22,242 nucleotides of DNA from an uncultured Micrococcales bacterium (lineage in GTDB: Bacteria > Actinomycetota > Actinomycetes > Actinomycetales > Microbacteriaceae), in the NCBI GenBank assembly GCA_903824455.1, contig CAIJWY010000076.1, positions 1 through 22,242 on the forward strand. Reading direction: 5' to 3'. Below are positions 1 to 7,156 of this stretch, piece after piece. A program made the translations under genes and the position numbers. The notes beneath the pieces are model-generated. The model worked only from the letters and a program-made list of their open reading frames with translations, did no database searches and had not been told where the DNA came from. Position 1 is the stretch's first letter; every line of letters starts with the position of its first letter.

Positions 1-359
1 AGGGCAACGGTGATGATAGCGAAGGTAGCTTGGAAGGCCACGAACGCAAGAGTTGGGTAGGCCCCACTTGGGTCGGCCGCGTCGGCCACCTGAGCGCCAA
101 GACCGATGTAGCTGAGGTCAATGCCAAACCAGCCATCGATTCCCACGAAGTCTTTGGTTCCTCCGTTTGAGAATGCAATGGCGTAGCCGTAGAGCACCCA
201 CAACACACCGATGAGGCCAAGTGATCCGAAGCTGAGCATCATCATGCTGACAACGCTCTTGGCGCGAACCATTCCTCCGTAGAAGAATGCGAGTCCCGGG
301 GTCATTAGTAGCACCAATGCGGCGCTGATCAGCACGAATGCCGTATTTCCTTGATCCAT
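1..359 (-). CDS. amt: Ammonium transporter, N-terminal part (runs off the window)
   Basis: Translating the minus strand from the ATG at 359 gives MDQGNTAFVLISAALVLLMT followed by PGLAFFYGGMVRAKS, the classic first transmembrane helix and loop of the Amt/MEP/Rh family of ammonium channels. A second hydrophobic helix follows at about residues 38-58 and a third begins near the window edge. Only about 119 residues are visible, so the twin-His pore residues are outside the window. The protein should sit in the cytoplasmic membrane and import ammonium. A purine-rich ribosome site, GAGAGAGG, lies just upstream on the minus strand (about 368-375). The start is chosen because it matches the short N-terminus preceding the conserved helix; no separate signal peptide is apparent. 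The upstream gap contains an inverted repeat and GlnR-like half-sites, listed separately, which suggests nitrogen control. Confidence 0.93.
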   Translation of the reverse strand, partial: MDQGNTAFVLISAALVLLMTPGLAFFYGGMVRAKSVVSMMMLSFGSLGLIGVLWVLYGYAIAFSNGGTKDFVGIDGWFGIDLSYIGLGAQVADAADPSGAYPTLAFVAFQATFAIITVA

Positions 360-385
360 TTGTTTACCTCTCTCTATGAAAACAA

Positions 386-407
386 ATGCACGCTGCATTG
401 GGTGCAT
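386..407. repeat. Perfect inverted repeat upstream of amt
   Basis: The sequence ATGCAC, ten bases, then GTGCAT forms perfect 6-base arms (386-391 and 402-407) in the leader between the amt start and the zapE stop. It could be a dimeric repressor operator or a small hairpin in the amt 5' leader. No known regulator motif was matched with confidence. Confidence 0.45.
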
Positions 408-429
408 GTTGTTAGTCAACCGAAGAAAA

Positions 430-468
430 GTTTCGGGTAATGGTTCAAAAGTGTTTCGTAATTGTAAA
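430..468 (-). promoter_or_regulatory. Possible GlnR-like nitrogen-control site for amt
   Basis: On the minus strand, TTTAC, six bases, GAAAC (468-453) resembles half of the actinobacterial GlnR box (gTnAC-n6-GAAAC). A second GAAAC lies at 434-430, 23 bases from the first; the ideal period is 22. The position just upstream of an ammonium transporter fits the role, but the second gTnAC element is poor and the spacing is one base off, so this is only a candidate. Confidence 0.3.
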
Positions 469-473
469 AAGTT

Positions 474-1463
474 TTAGGAAGTCAAGGCGCCGATGCGTGA
501 AATAGCTCGCAAATACTTTTTGCGATAGCCACCATCTAGAAATACCTGCGGGAAAATATGGGTCAGCGGTGTTCCGGTGGAATGAATCTTGATTTGAAGT
601 TCATAGGCGCGGTCGATCAGGCTCACCAATCGGAGCGCATCGTTCTGGTCCGTTAGTGGGTGCACATCTAGAAGCGCCAACCGGCTGTCGCCATTCAGCA
701 ACTTTCCGTAAAGAGCTGGATGAACCTTGCCGAGTTTTTTCAATAACTTGGAGAAATCGGCGACGGCTGTGGTGTTGTCCACCCAAGTTTTTAGCTCATC
801 GAGGTTGTAGGTAATCTCAGCGACCGCGGTTGGTCGATGGCGGAAGTCTTCACCGTCAACCCGAAGCATTAGAAATTGGTTGCCGATCCCTAGAATCTCG
901 CGCTGGAAATCGGCGGCTGCGAACCGACCCTCACCCAAAGCATTGGGCGGGGTGTTCGATGTGGCAGCAAACTTTGTTCCCCTACTGGCTAACTCGTTGA
1001 GAAGTCTCGACATAATCATGGTGTTACCTGGGTCGTCTAGTTCGAATTCGTCGATGGCGATGAAACGATAGGAACTCAGTTTCTCAAGAGCATTGGCGAA
1101 GCCGAGCGCCCCGACCAAGGCGGTGAAAGCCATGAAGCTTCCAAATAGTTTCGAGCCGGAGTAAGAGTGATACATGGCCGCCAAGAGGTGGGTTTTACCA
1201 ACACCAAATCCGCCATCGAGGTAAAGACCTGGCGCAGCCGGTTGGGCTTTCCTGCCGAAGAGCTTCTTGGAACCACCTCCGACGAAGTTTGATGCCTCAT
1301 CGCGGGCAACCGTTTGCGAGGGGAAATTTGGGTCAGGCCGGTAGTTACTGAAGCTCGAGTTGGCGAATTCTCTAGGTGGCACCAGTTCGCTTAAAAGTTC
1401 GTTGGCCACCAGCTCTGGCACGCGCGCGCAGATGTCATCTCCGCCAAGCAGTTGTGTGACCAA
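474..1463 (-). CDS. zapE: ZapE/AFG1-family P-loop ATPase
   Basis: This 329-residue protein belongs to the AFG1/ZapE ATPase family; in E. coli ZapE acts with the FtsZ ring. The Walker A loop GGFGVGKT is at residues 84-91, the Walker B FIAIDEFE at 134-141, and a sensor-like ATSNTPP at about 167-173. The N-terminal ELVPPREF...YRPDP...PSQ stretch is characteristic of actinobacterial members. The start is a TTG at 1463. An in-frame TAA directly precedes it, so no longer form is possible; the next candidate is an internal GTG near residue 15. No clear Shine-Dalgarno is visible. It is divergent from the sulfurtransferase gene, with an 84-base gap between the two starts. The family call is solid; a division role in this organism is inferred from the family. 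Confidence 0.9.
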   Translation of the reverse strand: MVTQLLGGDDICARVPELVANELLSELVPPREFANSSFSNYRPDPNFPSQTVARDEASNFVGGGSKKLFGRKAQPAAPGLYLDGGFGVGKTHLLAAMYHSYSGSKLFGSFMAFTALVGALGFANALEKLSSYRFIAIDEFELDDPGNTMIMSRLLNELASRGTKFAATSNTPPNALGEGRFAAADFQREILGIGNQFLMLRVDGEDFRHRPTAVAEITYNLDELKTWVDNTTAVADFSKLLKKLGKVHPALYGKLLNGDSRLALLDVHPLTDQNDALRLVSLIDRAYELQIKIHSTGTPLTHIFPQVFLDGGYRKKYLRAISRIGALTS

Positions 1464-1547
1464 TTATGACCGTACCGTTTCGAAAAGCGCCGAGATGAAT
1501 TAACCTTGTATTGGGCTCCAATAAGCCTAACTAACAGAAAGCATCAT

Positions 1548-2444
1548 ATGACTCTGCCACTAGACACAGCTGACAAATTCTCTAAGTATGCTCACCCTGG
1601 AGCACTGGTATCAACGCAGTGGCTAGAGGAGAACCTGGGGAAACCTGGCTTAGTTGTGGTTGAGTCCGATGAAGACGTGCTGTTGTTTGATGTAGGGCAC
1701 ATTCCAGGTGCCGTCAAGATTGACTGGCACACCGACCTAAACCAGCCGGTGGTTCGCGACTACCTCGACGGCGAGGCTTTTGCTGCTCTTGCAGCACGCT
1801 CGGGAATCACTCGTGACAGCACCGTTGTTCTTTACGGTGACGCCAGCAACTGGTGGGCTTCCTATGCTCTTTGGGTCTTCAAGCTTTTCGGTCACGAGGA
1901 TGTGCGTCTGCTCGATGGCGGACGTGACAAGTGGATCGCCGAAGGTAGGGCCATCACCAAAGAGATTGCTGAACTCGTTCCAACGTCGTATCCGATTATC
2001 GAACGTGACGATGTTACCGACCGGGCTTTCAGGGATCAGGTTTTGGCGCATATTGGTCAGCCAATGGTCGACGTTCGCTCCCCACAGGAATACAACGGGG
2101 AACGCACCCACATGCCCAACTACCCGCAGGAAGGTGCTCTGCGCGCTGGGCACATTCCAGGAGCACACTCGGTACCTTGGGCTAAAGCAGCCAACGAGGA
2201 TAAAACTTTCAAGAGCTTTGAAGAACTTTCACAGATTTACCAGCAGGAACTCGGAATGTCTGTGGATGACGACGTCATCGCCTACTGCCGCATTGGCGAA
2301 CGCTCAAGCCACACCTGGTTTGTTTTGAAGTATCTGCTTGGATTTACCAAGGTTAGAAACTATGACGGCTCCTGGACCGAATGGGGTTGCCTCGTGGGCG
2401 CGCCAATCGTAATGGGAGACGAACCAGGAGTGTTCACCCGCTAA
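1548..2444 (+). CDS. Thiosulfate sulfurtransferase with two rhodanese domains
   Basis: This 298-residue tandem rhodanese protein should move a sulfane sulfur from thiosulfate (or a related donor) to an acceptor thiol in the cytoplasm. The N-terminal inactive domain contains GHIPGAVKIDW and LYGD. The C-terminal domain has DVRSPQEY, a second GHIPGAHSVPW and the catalytic loop YCRIGERSSHTW, with Cys247 as the expected persulfide carrier. This loop is typical of the actinobacterial CysA/SseA type. The start is the ATG at 1548, preceded by AGAAAG; an in-frame TTG 42 bases upstream would add an unconserved tail. The stop overlaps the next gene by one base (TAATG), and the neighbour is a SufE-like protein, so the product may feed sulfur into a SufE-type carrier or share an operon role with it. 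Confidence 0.93.
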   Translation: MTLPLDTADKFSKYAHPGALVSTQWLEENLGKPGLVVVESDEDVLLFDVGHIPGAVKIDWHTDLNQPVVRDYLDGEAFAALAARSGITRDSTVVLYGDASNWWASYALWVFKLFGHEDVRLLDGGRDKWIAEGRAITKEIAELVPTSYPIIERDDVTDRAFRDQVLAHIGQPMVDVRSPQEYNGERTHMPNYPQEGALRAGHIPGAHSVPWAKAANEDKTFKSFEELSQIYQQELGMSVDDDVIAYCRIGERSSHTWFVLKYLLGFTKVRNYDGSWTEWGCLVGAPIVMGDEPGVFTR

Positions 2445-2872
2445 TGCCAACCGTTGAGCAAGCTCTCTCGGATCTGGGTCAAGACTTTGCCGACCTTAGT
2501 GTGCGTGACCGTTTGACTCTTCTGCTCGAGCTGGCCGACGGCCTGCCACCACTACCTGATCGCTATTTGGAACACCCAGACTTACTTGAGCGAGTTGAAG
2601 AATGCCAGTCTCCGGTGTTCCTATTTGTTGAGGTTCAAGAGGGCAAGGTGGCAATCTTTCTAACCGCCCCAGAAGAGGCACCAACAACCCGTGGGTTTGC
2701 CAGCATCCTTCATCAACTCTTAGACGGGCGTTCCGTGAACGAAGTACTTTCGGCACCGGAAGATCTTCCAGATCGGTTGCATCTAAAGGACGCGGTTTCA
2801 CTACTTCGAATCAATGGACTACGCGGGATGCTCAACCGAATAAAGCGTCAGGTTCGCGAAAAGTCTGCATGA
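2444..2872 (+). CDS. sufE: SufE-like sulfur acceptor protein
   Basis: This 142-residue protein has the SufE/CsdE fold signature: a short helical N-terminus, LPDRYLEHPDLLERVEECQS around residues 37-56, then a strand-rich core with FVEVQEGKVAIFLTA. Cys54 in EECQSPVFL aligns with the active Cys of SufE, which takes persulfide from a cysteine desulfurase. The start ATG at 2444 shares a base with the stop of the sulfurtransferase gene, and the stop overlaps the next gene as ATGA, so all three are translationally coupled. No SufS, SufB or SufU gene is in the window, so the donor here could be SufS elsewhere or the upstream rhodanese. The family assignment is confident; the partner is inference. Confidence 0.9.
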   Translation: MPTVEQALSDLGQDFADLSVRDRLTLLLELADGLPPLPDRYLEHPDLLERVEECQSPVFLFVEVQEGKVAIFLTAPEEAPTTRGFASILHQLLDGRSVNEVLSAPEDLPDRLHLKDAVSLLRINGLRGMLNRIKRQVREKSA

Positions 2873-3408
2873 GCTGGCTTGAAAACTATCAGCCCCTAAC
2901 CGGAGTTCGACTCAACATGGTTGCCGGACCCGGCGCCGAACTAATTGACGACCTTGGGTCAAGTCGAGGAATCAGTAATGATTTGGATCGAAAACTGATT
3001 GGCCAACTCAGATCGGTCTCAGATGCTTTGGTCACCGGCGGAAACACTGCGCGGCGGGAGAACTATAAAAATACTCAGACTTTGCAGCTCTTTGTTATTT
3101 CGCATCTTGAACGTTCAGCCGATGGGCGAGTTATTCTTACGCCTCCGGCAGGAGTTCATTTAGGAACCTGGGTGTTATCAACTCTTTGCTACCTGGGTTT
3201 TGAAAGAATTTTGCTAGAGGTTGGCCCAAGCCTCGCGAAAGAATTTTTAGCGGCAGATTTAGTCGACGAATTTTGTCTCACCATTCCAGTCGGCGGCCTC
3301 GAAGTTGCCAAAAAGGTCATCAAAGGACTTGACTCCTCACTTGTTATCTCGGAATCACTCATGAAAGAGCAAACGCTGTTCACCAGATGGCGGCGTGGCA
3401 ACGATTAA
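2869..3408 (+). CDS. RibD C-terminal-like (pyrimidine/dihydrofolate reductase family) protein
   Basis: This 179-residue protein resembles the reductase domain of RibD and actinobacterial 'pyrimidine reductase family' proteins. Matching elements are VRLNMVAGPGAE near the N-terminus (family VNFVASVDG), SDALVTGGNTARRENY at 51-66 (family DxVLVGxxTxRAExY) and LEVGPSLAKEFLAADLVDEF at 116-135 (family EGGPTLxxxLLxAGLVDE). NAD(P)H-dependent reduction of a pyrimidine or pteridine-like substrate would be expected. It is shorter than the usual 220-250 residues, having a brief segment before the EVGP motif, and Val replaces the first Gly of the usual EGG. The gene overlaps sufE by four bases (ATGA). The true substrate is unknown; the neighbourhood of sulfur-transfer genes does not explain it. 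Confidence 0.75.
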   Translation: MSWLENYQPLTGVRLNMVAGPGAELIDDLGSSRGISNDLDRKLIGQLRSVSDALVTGGNTARRENYKNTQTLQLFVISHLERSADGRVILTPPAGVHLGTWVLSTLCYLGFERILLEVGPSLAKEFLAADLVDEFCLTIPVGGLEVAKKVIKGLDSSLVISESLMKEQTLFTRWRRGND

Positions 3409-3425
3409 CCAAACCTTTTTCCCAA

Positions 3426-3431
3426 TATTGT
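3426..3431 (+). promoter_or_regulatory. -10 element of a probable leaderless promoter (DUF3000 gene)
   Basis: TATTGT (TANNNT) is followed after exactly six bases by the GTG at 3438. No Shine-Dalgarno is present. This geometry places the transcription start on or next to the start codon and decides between GTG 3435 and GTG 3438. Confidence 0.45.
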
Positions 3432-3437
3432 TGAGTG

Positions 3438-4022
3438 GTGCTCGAGTTAGAGATTGACCAAAGCGCTAACGCTGAATTTCGCTTAGCCGCTTCTTCATTG
3501 GCGCAATCGAATATTCGCTCTGAAGTAATCGTGGATCAAATTGATGCGCCACAAAATCTATCTCGCCACGCTATTGCATTCTCTTGCGACGTGAAGGCAA
3601 ACGATCAAGACTCATCGATTTTTAGAGGAACCGGCCGTTTCATTCTGCTTTGGGACGACGCGCCTCAGGACTCCTGGACCAACAATTACCGCGTTATTCT
3701 TTACGCGAAGTCTCCCCTGGAAACCGACATTGGCTTTAATGACGACTCATCCGAAATTGCCTGGGCATGGTTATCGGCATCACTCGAACAACATGGCGCT
3801 ACCGTCGACGTGGCTGGCGGAACTACCACCCGAGTGCTTTCGGTGGGTCACGGCACGCTAGCGGCTCAATCGCACCATGCCGAACTTGAGCTTCGCGCCA
3901 GCTGGTGCCCAACCAGCGAAGACTTCGCGGGCCACCTAGAGGCTTGGGTTGACCTTATTTGCATGATGAGTGGGCTTTCGCTGCATGGCGAAGGGGTTAG
4001 CCAACTTGACCCAAGAAGCTAG
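3438..4022 (+). CDS. DUF3000 family protein
   Basis: This protein of about 194 residues matches the actinobacterial DUF3000 family, whose genes usually lie directly upstream of RNase D, as here. The function is unknown. The sequence is soluble and acidic, without transmembrane segments. Recognisable parts are FRLAASSL near the N-terminus, FILLWDDAPQDSWTNNYRVI in the middle, AWAWLSASLEQHGA, and a C-terminal LEAWVDLICMMSGL helix. Two GTG codons stand in tandem at 3435 and 3438; the second is preferred because of the TANNNT element six bases ahead, and no ribosome site is seen for either. The 3' end overlaps the rnd start region by 17 bases (or more if an upstream rnd start is used), suggesting coupled expression. 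Confidence 0.82.
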   Translation: MLELEIDQSANAEFRLAASSLAQSNIRSEVIVDQIDAPQNLSRHAIAFSCDVKANDQDSSIFRGTGRFILLWDDAPQDSWTNNYRVILYAKSPLETDIGFNDDSSEIAWAWLSASLEQHGATVDVAGGTTTRVLSVGHGTLAAQSHHAELELRASWCPTSEDFAGHLEAWVDLICMMSGLSLHGEGVSQLDPRS

Positions 4023-5241
4023 TGCAGAAGAACCGGTAGAACTTCCGCTTCGAACAGAGTCTGTGGCAGCGGTTTACTACGTCGACAGCGAATCCGAGCT
4101 AGTGGGTGCGGTTGAGAATCTTAAAACAGGTACTGGTCCGCTAGCAATTGATGCCGAGCGAGCCAGCGGATTTCGTTACGGTAACACCGCGTACCTGATT
4201 CAGCTTCACCGAGAGAACACCGACATTTTCCTGATCGACCCCATCGATCTCTCCAAGTCACCCGCATGGTCTACCTTGGCTGAATTTTGTAACGGGCTGA
4301 CTTGGATTTTGCACGCCGCCACCCAAGACCTAGGGTGTCTCGCTGAGGTGGGCCTGAAGCCCGCTGCCCTGATCGACACCGAACATGGATCACGTCTGTT
4401 GAACCTGCCGAGAGTAGGTCTAGGAGCGGCTTGTGAACAGTTGCTTGGGTTCCGATTGGCAAAAGAACACTCGGCTGCCGACTGGTCGGTTCGGCCGCTA
4501 CCAAACAGCTGGCTCAACTATGCAGCCCTAGACGTTGACGTTTTGCCGGCTCTAGCCAAAGTACTTATGGAGCAACTGGAACAAGCCAATAAAGGCCATT
4601 TGGCAGAGCAAGAATTCAAACATCTATTAGGGTTCGAACCTAAGCCTCAGTCCCCCGACCGCTGGCGCAGCATGACCGGCCTTCACGACGTTAAAGACGT
4701 TCAGAAGCTGGCGATAGCAAAAGAACTTTGGTTTGCTCGCGACGCACTGGCTCAGGATAGAGACACGGCACCTGGTCGGCTGGTTTCCGATTCGTCGATC
4801 GTGGCGCTCGTGAAATCTGGAATTTCCAGCAAATCTGAACTCTCATCGCTAAAAACCTTTACCGGCAGAGCATCAAGGAGCTTTTTAGATGTTTGGTGGG
4901 AAGCATATTCAAAAGGCCGCGCCACTAAAGACACTCCCGCTCTAAAACTTGTTTCAACCGGAATTCCGAACCATCGCAACTGGCCAAGTCGTTACCCGGA
5001 GGCGGATGCCAGGTTGCAGGCTCTCAAGCCAGTGATGGCGGAACTGGCGCTGGAATTCGAAGTTCCCCTGGAGAATTTGCTCCAACCCGACTTACTAAGA
5101 CGCGTTGCGTGGGAACCCGAGGAAGACATAGCGAAGCAACTTCTTGCTATGGGAGCTCGTCAGTGGCAGGTTGATGCGGTGGCTTCGCCGATTAGTTCTG
5201 CTCTAGAGAAGTTGTCTCAGGAAACCCGTCCAGTTTCCTAG
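4006..5241 (+). CDS. rnd: Ribonuclease D
   Basis: This 411-residue protein is a 3'-5' exoribonuclease of the DEDD-y type, processing tRNA and other small RNA 3' ends in the cytoplasm. All four metal-binding acids are visible: Asp49 and Glu51 in AIDAERASGFRY, Asp108 in LHAATQDLGCL, and the Tyr172/Asp176 motif YAALD. SAADWSVRPL is also typical. An HRDC-type helical domain follows in the C-terminal half (about residues 200-290). The start is uncertain. The TTG at 4006 has AAGGGG nine bases upstream and is preferred; an in-frame ATG at 3985 would add seven residues and lengthen the overlap with the DUF3000 gene. The 3' end overlaps the convergent dxs gene by 50 bases. Confidence 0.93.
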   Translation: MTQEASAEEPVELPLRTESVAAVYYVDSESELVGAVENLKTGTGPLAIDAERASGFRYGNTAYLIQLHRENTDIFLIDPIDLSKSPAWSTLAEFCNGLTWILHAATQDLGCLAEVGLKPAALIDTEHGSRLLNLPRVGLGAACEQLLGFRLAKEHSAADWSVRPLPNSWLNYAALDVDVLPALAKVLMEQLEQANKGHLAEQEFKHLLGFEPKPQSPDRWRSMTGLHDVKDVQKLAIAKELWFARDALAQDRDTAPGRLVSDSSIVALVKSGISSKSELSSLKTFTGRASRSFLDVWWEAYSKGRATKDTPALKLVSTGIPNHRNWPSRYPEADARLQALKPVMAELALEFEVPLENLLQPDLLRRVAWEPEEDIAKQLLAMGARQWQVDAVASPISSALEKLSQETRPVS

Positions 5242-7126
5242 CGTGAGGCACTTTTGCGCCAAGCACTTGAGCAACAACGTCGTGAGAAATCTGTTTTGCC
5301 GTGAGGCCAACCCGCTCCAAAATCTGATCGCGAGAAGCGTGTTCCAAGAATTCATCAGGTAAGCCAATTTCATTGAGCGCTGTGTCTATCTGAGCGGTTC
5401 TCATGTCTTGTCGGATGCGTGTTCCGATTCCGCCAACTTTGACGCCGTCTTCGATGGTTACCACTAGTCGGTGGTTGGAAGCTTCCTCGAGAACAGTCTT
5501 AGGAACAGGAACTACCCACCGAGGGTCTACCACGGTGCAACCTATGCCCTGAGCTTTAAGAAGATCAGCCGTTTGCAAGGCAATGGTGGCCATGGATCCG
5601 ATGGCAACGATGAGCACGTCCTTGGCAGGTGATTGATAGAGGTAGTCGACACCGTCTTTAGATCGTTTAAGTGCGTCGATGCTGGTCTCTGCTACACCTT
5701 TAGGGAACCTAATCACAGTTGGCGCATCGGAAACAGCGACGGCTTCGTTTAACTCTTCTCGCAATCGAAGAGCATCGCGCGGTGCCGCAATTCGGATGTT
5801 GGGAACAATCTGCAGCACTGCCAAATCCCACATGCCGTGGTGGCTCGCGCCGTCGGGTCCGGTAACGCCCGCTCGGTCGAGCACGAAGGTAACACCAGCT
5901 TTGTGCAGGGCAACATCCATTAGGACCTGGTCGAAAGCACGATTGATGAATGTTGCGTAAACAGCAACTACCGGGTGAAGTCCACCAAATGCCATGCCGG
6001 CCGCCGAGGCTACTGCATGCTGTTCGGCAATTCCAACGTCGAAGACTCGCTCAGGATACTTGTTAGCGAAGGCGTCTAAGCCAACGGGAATGGTCATTGC
6101 GCCGCTGATTCCAACGATGTCGGTACGCTGGTCGGCGATCTTAATAATTTCTTCACGGAACACGTTGGTCCATGACACGCCTCCGCTTATCTCAAGCGAT
6201 TCACCCGTATTTGGATCAATCTTGCCAACGGCATGGAATTGGTCGTCTTCGTTGAGCATTGCAGGGTCAAAGCCTTTGCCCTTTTGAGTCATCACGTGAA
6301 CAATTACCGGGCTCGAGTACTTTTTTGCCAGTTTCAAAGCGTGTTCTAGAGCCTCGATGTCGTGACCGTCGATTGGGCCGATGTACTTGATGTCCAGGTT
6401 CGGGAACATGCTATCTGGCGCCAGGGTTTCCAAAACGCTTTTGCCCGCTCCCCTTGCCGCATTGAAAACAAGTTTTCCAAAGGATCCAAACGCGTAAAAG
6501 AATTTTTTGCTGAGGCGATACATTCTCTTGTATCGGCGGTCGGTTCGAATGTTGTTTAGGTGTTTTGCTAAACCACCGATGGTAGGTGCATAAGAACGCC
6601 CATTGTCGTTGACAACGATTATTAGTTTGCGATCGTTCTCGTGAGTGATGTTGTTGAGAGCTTCCCAGGTCATACCGCCGGTAAGTGCTCCGTCGCCAAG
6701 TAAGGCAATTACATAACGGTCATCTTGACCGGAAATCTTGAAAGCTTTAGCGATTCCATCGGCCCAAGACAGCGAACTAGACGCGTGCGAGCTTTCAACC
6801 ACGTCGTGTTCAGATTCGGAACGCTGCGGGTATCCGGCGATGCCATCCTTCTTTCGAAGGGTGCTGAGGTCGCTGCGTCCGGTGAGAATTTTGTGAACAT
6901 AAGACTGATGCCCGGTGTCGAAAATGATCGGGTCTTGGGGTGATTGGAAGATACGGTGGATGGCAACGGTGGTTTCAACAACGCCGAGGTTTGGACCAAG
7001 ATGCCCGCCGGTTTTGGCCACCGACTGAACTAAGTGCTCACGAATTTCCCCACATAGCTGCACTACTTCATCGGGAGTCAGGGCATCAAGGTCCCTAGGA
7101 CCTTTGATTCCCTCGAGAATACTCAT
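5192..7126 (-). CDS. dxs: 1-deoxy-D-xylulose-5-phosphate synthase
   Basis: This 644-residue protein condenses pyruvate and glyceraldehyde-3-phosphate to DXP, the first step of the MEP isoprenoid pathway (also feeding thiamine and pyridoxal). Thiamine-diphosphate-dependent features are clear: GGHLGPNLGVVE at 40-51, FDTGHQSYVHKILTGR at 69-84, the GDGALTGG motif at 144-151 with NDNGRSYAPTIGG after it, the pyrimidine-domain GIAEQHAV, and DRAGVTGPDGASHHGMWDLA. The length is normal for the family. The start ATG at 7126 lies 28 bases after the aconitase stop with no strong ribosome site, so co-transcription with acnA is likely. The 3' end runs 50 bases into the convergent rnd gene, leaving no room for a terminator between them. 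Confidence 0.97.
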   Translation of the reverse strand: MSILEGIKGPRDLDALTPDEVVQLCGEIREHLVQSVAKTGGHLGPNLGVVETTVAIHRIFQSPQDPIIFDTGHQSYVHKILTGRSDLSTLRKKDGIAGYPQRSESEHDVVESSHASSSLSWADGIAKAFKISGQDDRYVIALLGDGALTGGMTWEALNNITHENDRKLIIVVNDNGRSYAPTIGGLAKHLNNIRTDRRYKRMYRLSKKFFYAFGSFGKLVFNAARGAGKSVLETLAPDSMFPNLDIKYIGPIDGHDIEALEHALKLAKKYSSPVIVHVMTQKGKGFDPAMLNEDDQFHAVGKIDPNTGESLEISGGVSWTNVFREEIIKIADQRTDIVGISGAMTIPVGLDAFANKYPERVFDVGIAEQHAVASAAGMAFGGLHPVVAVYATFINRAFDQVLMDVALHKAGVTFVLDRAGVTGPDGASHHGMWDLAVLQIVPNIRIAAPRDALRLREELNEAVAVSDAPTVIRFPKGVAETSIDALKRSKDGVDYLYQSPAKDVLIVAIGSMATIALQTADLLKAQGIGCTVVDPRWVVPVPKTVLEEASNHRLVVTIEDGVKVGGIGTRIRQDMRTAQIDTALNEIGLPDEFLEHASRDQILERVGLTAKQISHDVVAQVLGAKVPHARKLDGFPETTSLEQN

Positions 7127-7134
7127 AATTTTCT

Positions 7135-7156
7135 AAACCCGAAAACCTTAGGGTTT
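7135..7156 (-). repeat. Small inverted repeat between acnA and dxs
   Basis: AAACCC and GGGTTT form 6-base arms (7151-7156 and 7135-7140 read on the minus strand) around a ten-base loop, overlapping the acnA stop codon and preceding dxs. No T-run follows, so a terminator is not supported; it may be a weak hairpin affecting the dxs start region, or chance. Confidence 0.25.

Noticed and set aside
1737..2328. Long open frames on both strands inside the sulfurtransferase gene (1737-2168 minus, 1780-2328 plus)
   Set aside because: The translations show no family motif and are Cys/Ser/Arg-rich like out-of-frame shadows, while the rhodanese frame is fully conserved.
7135..7156. Rho-independent terminator between acnA and dxs
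   Set aside because: The arms are only six bases and no T-run follows; the genes are 28 bases apart in the same direction and more likely co-transcribed.
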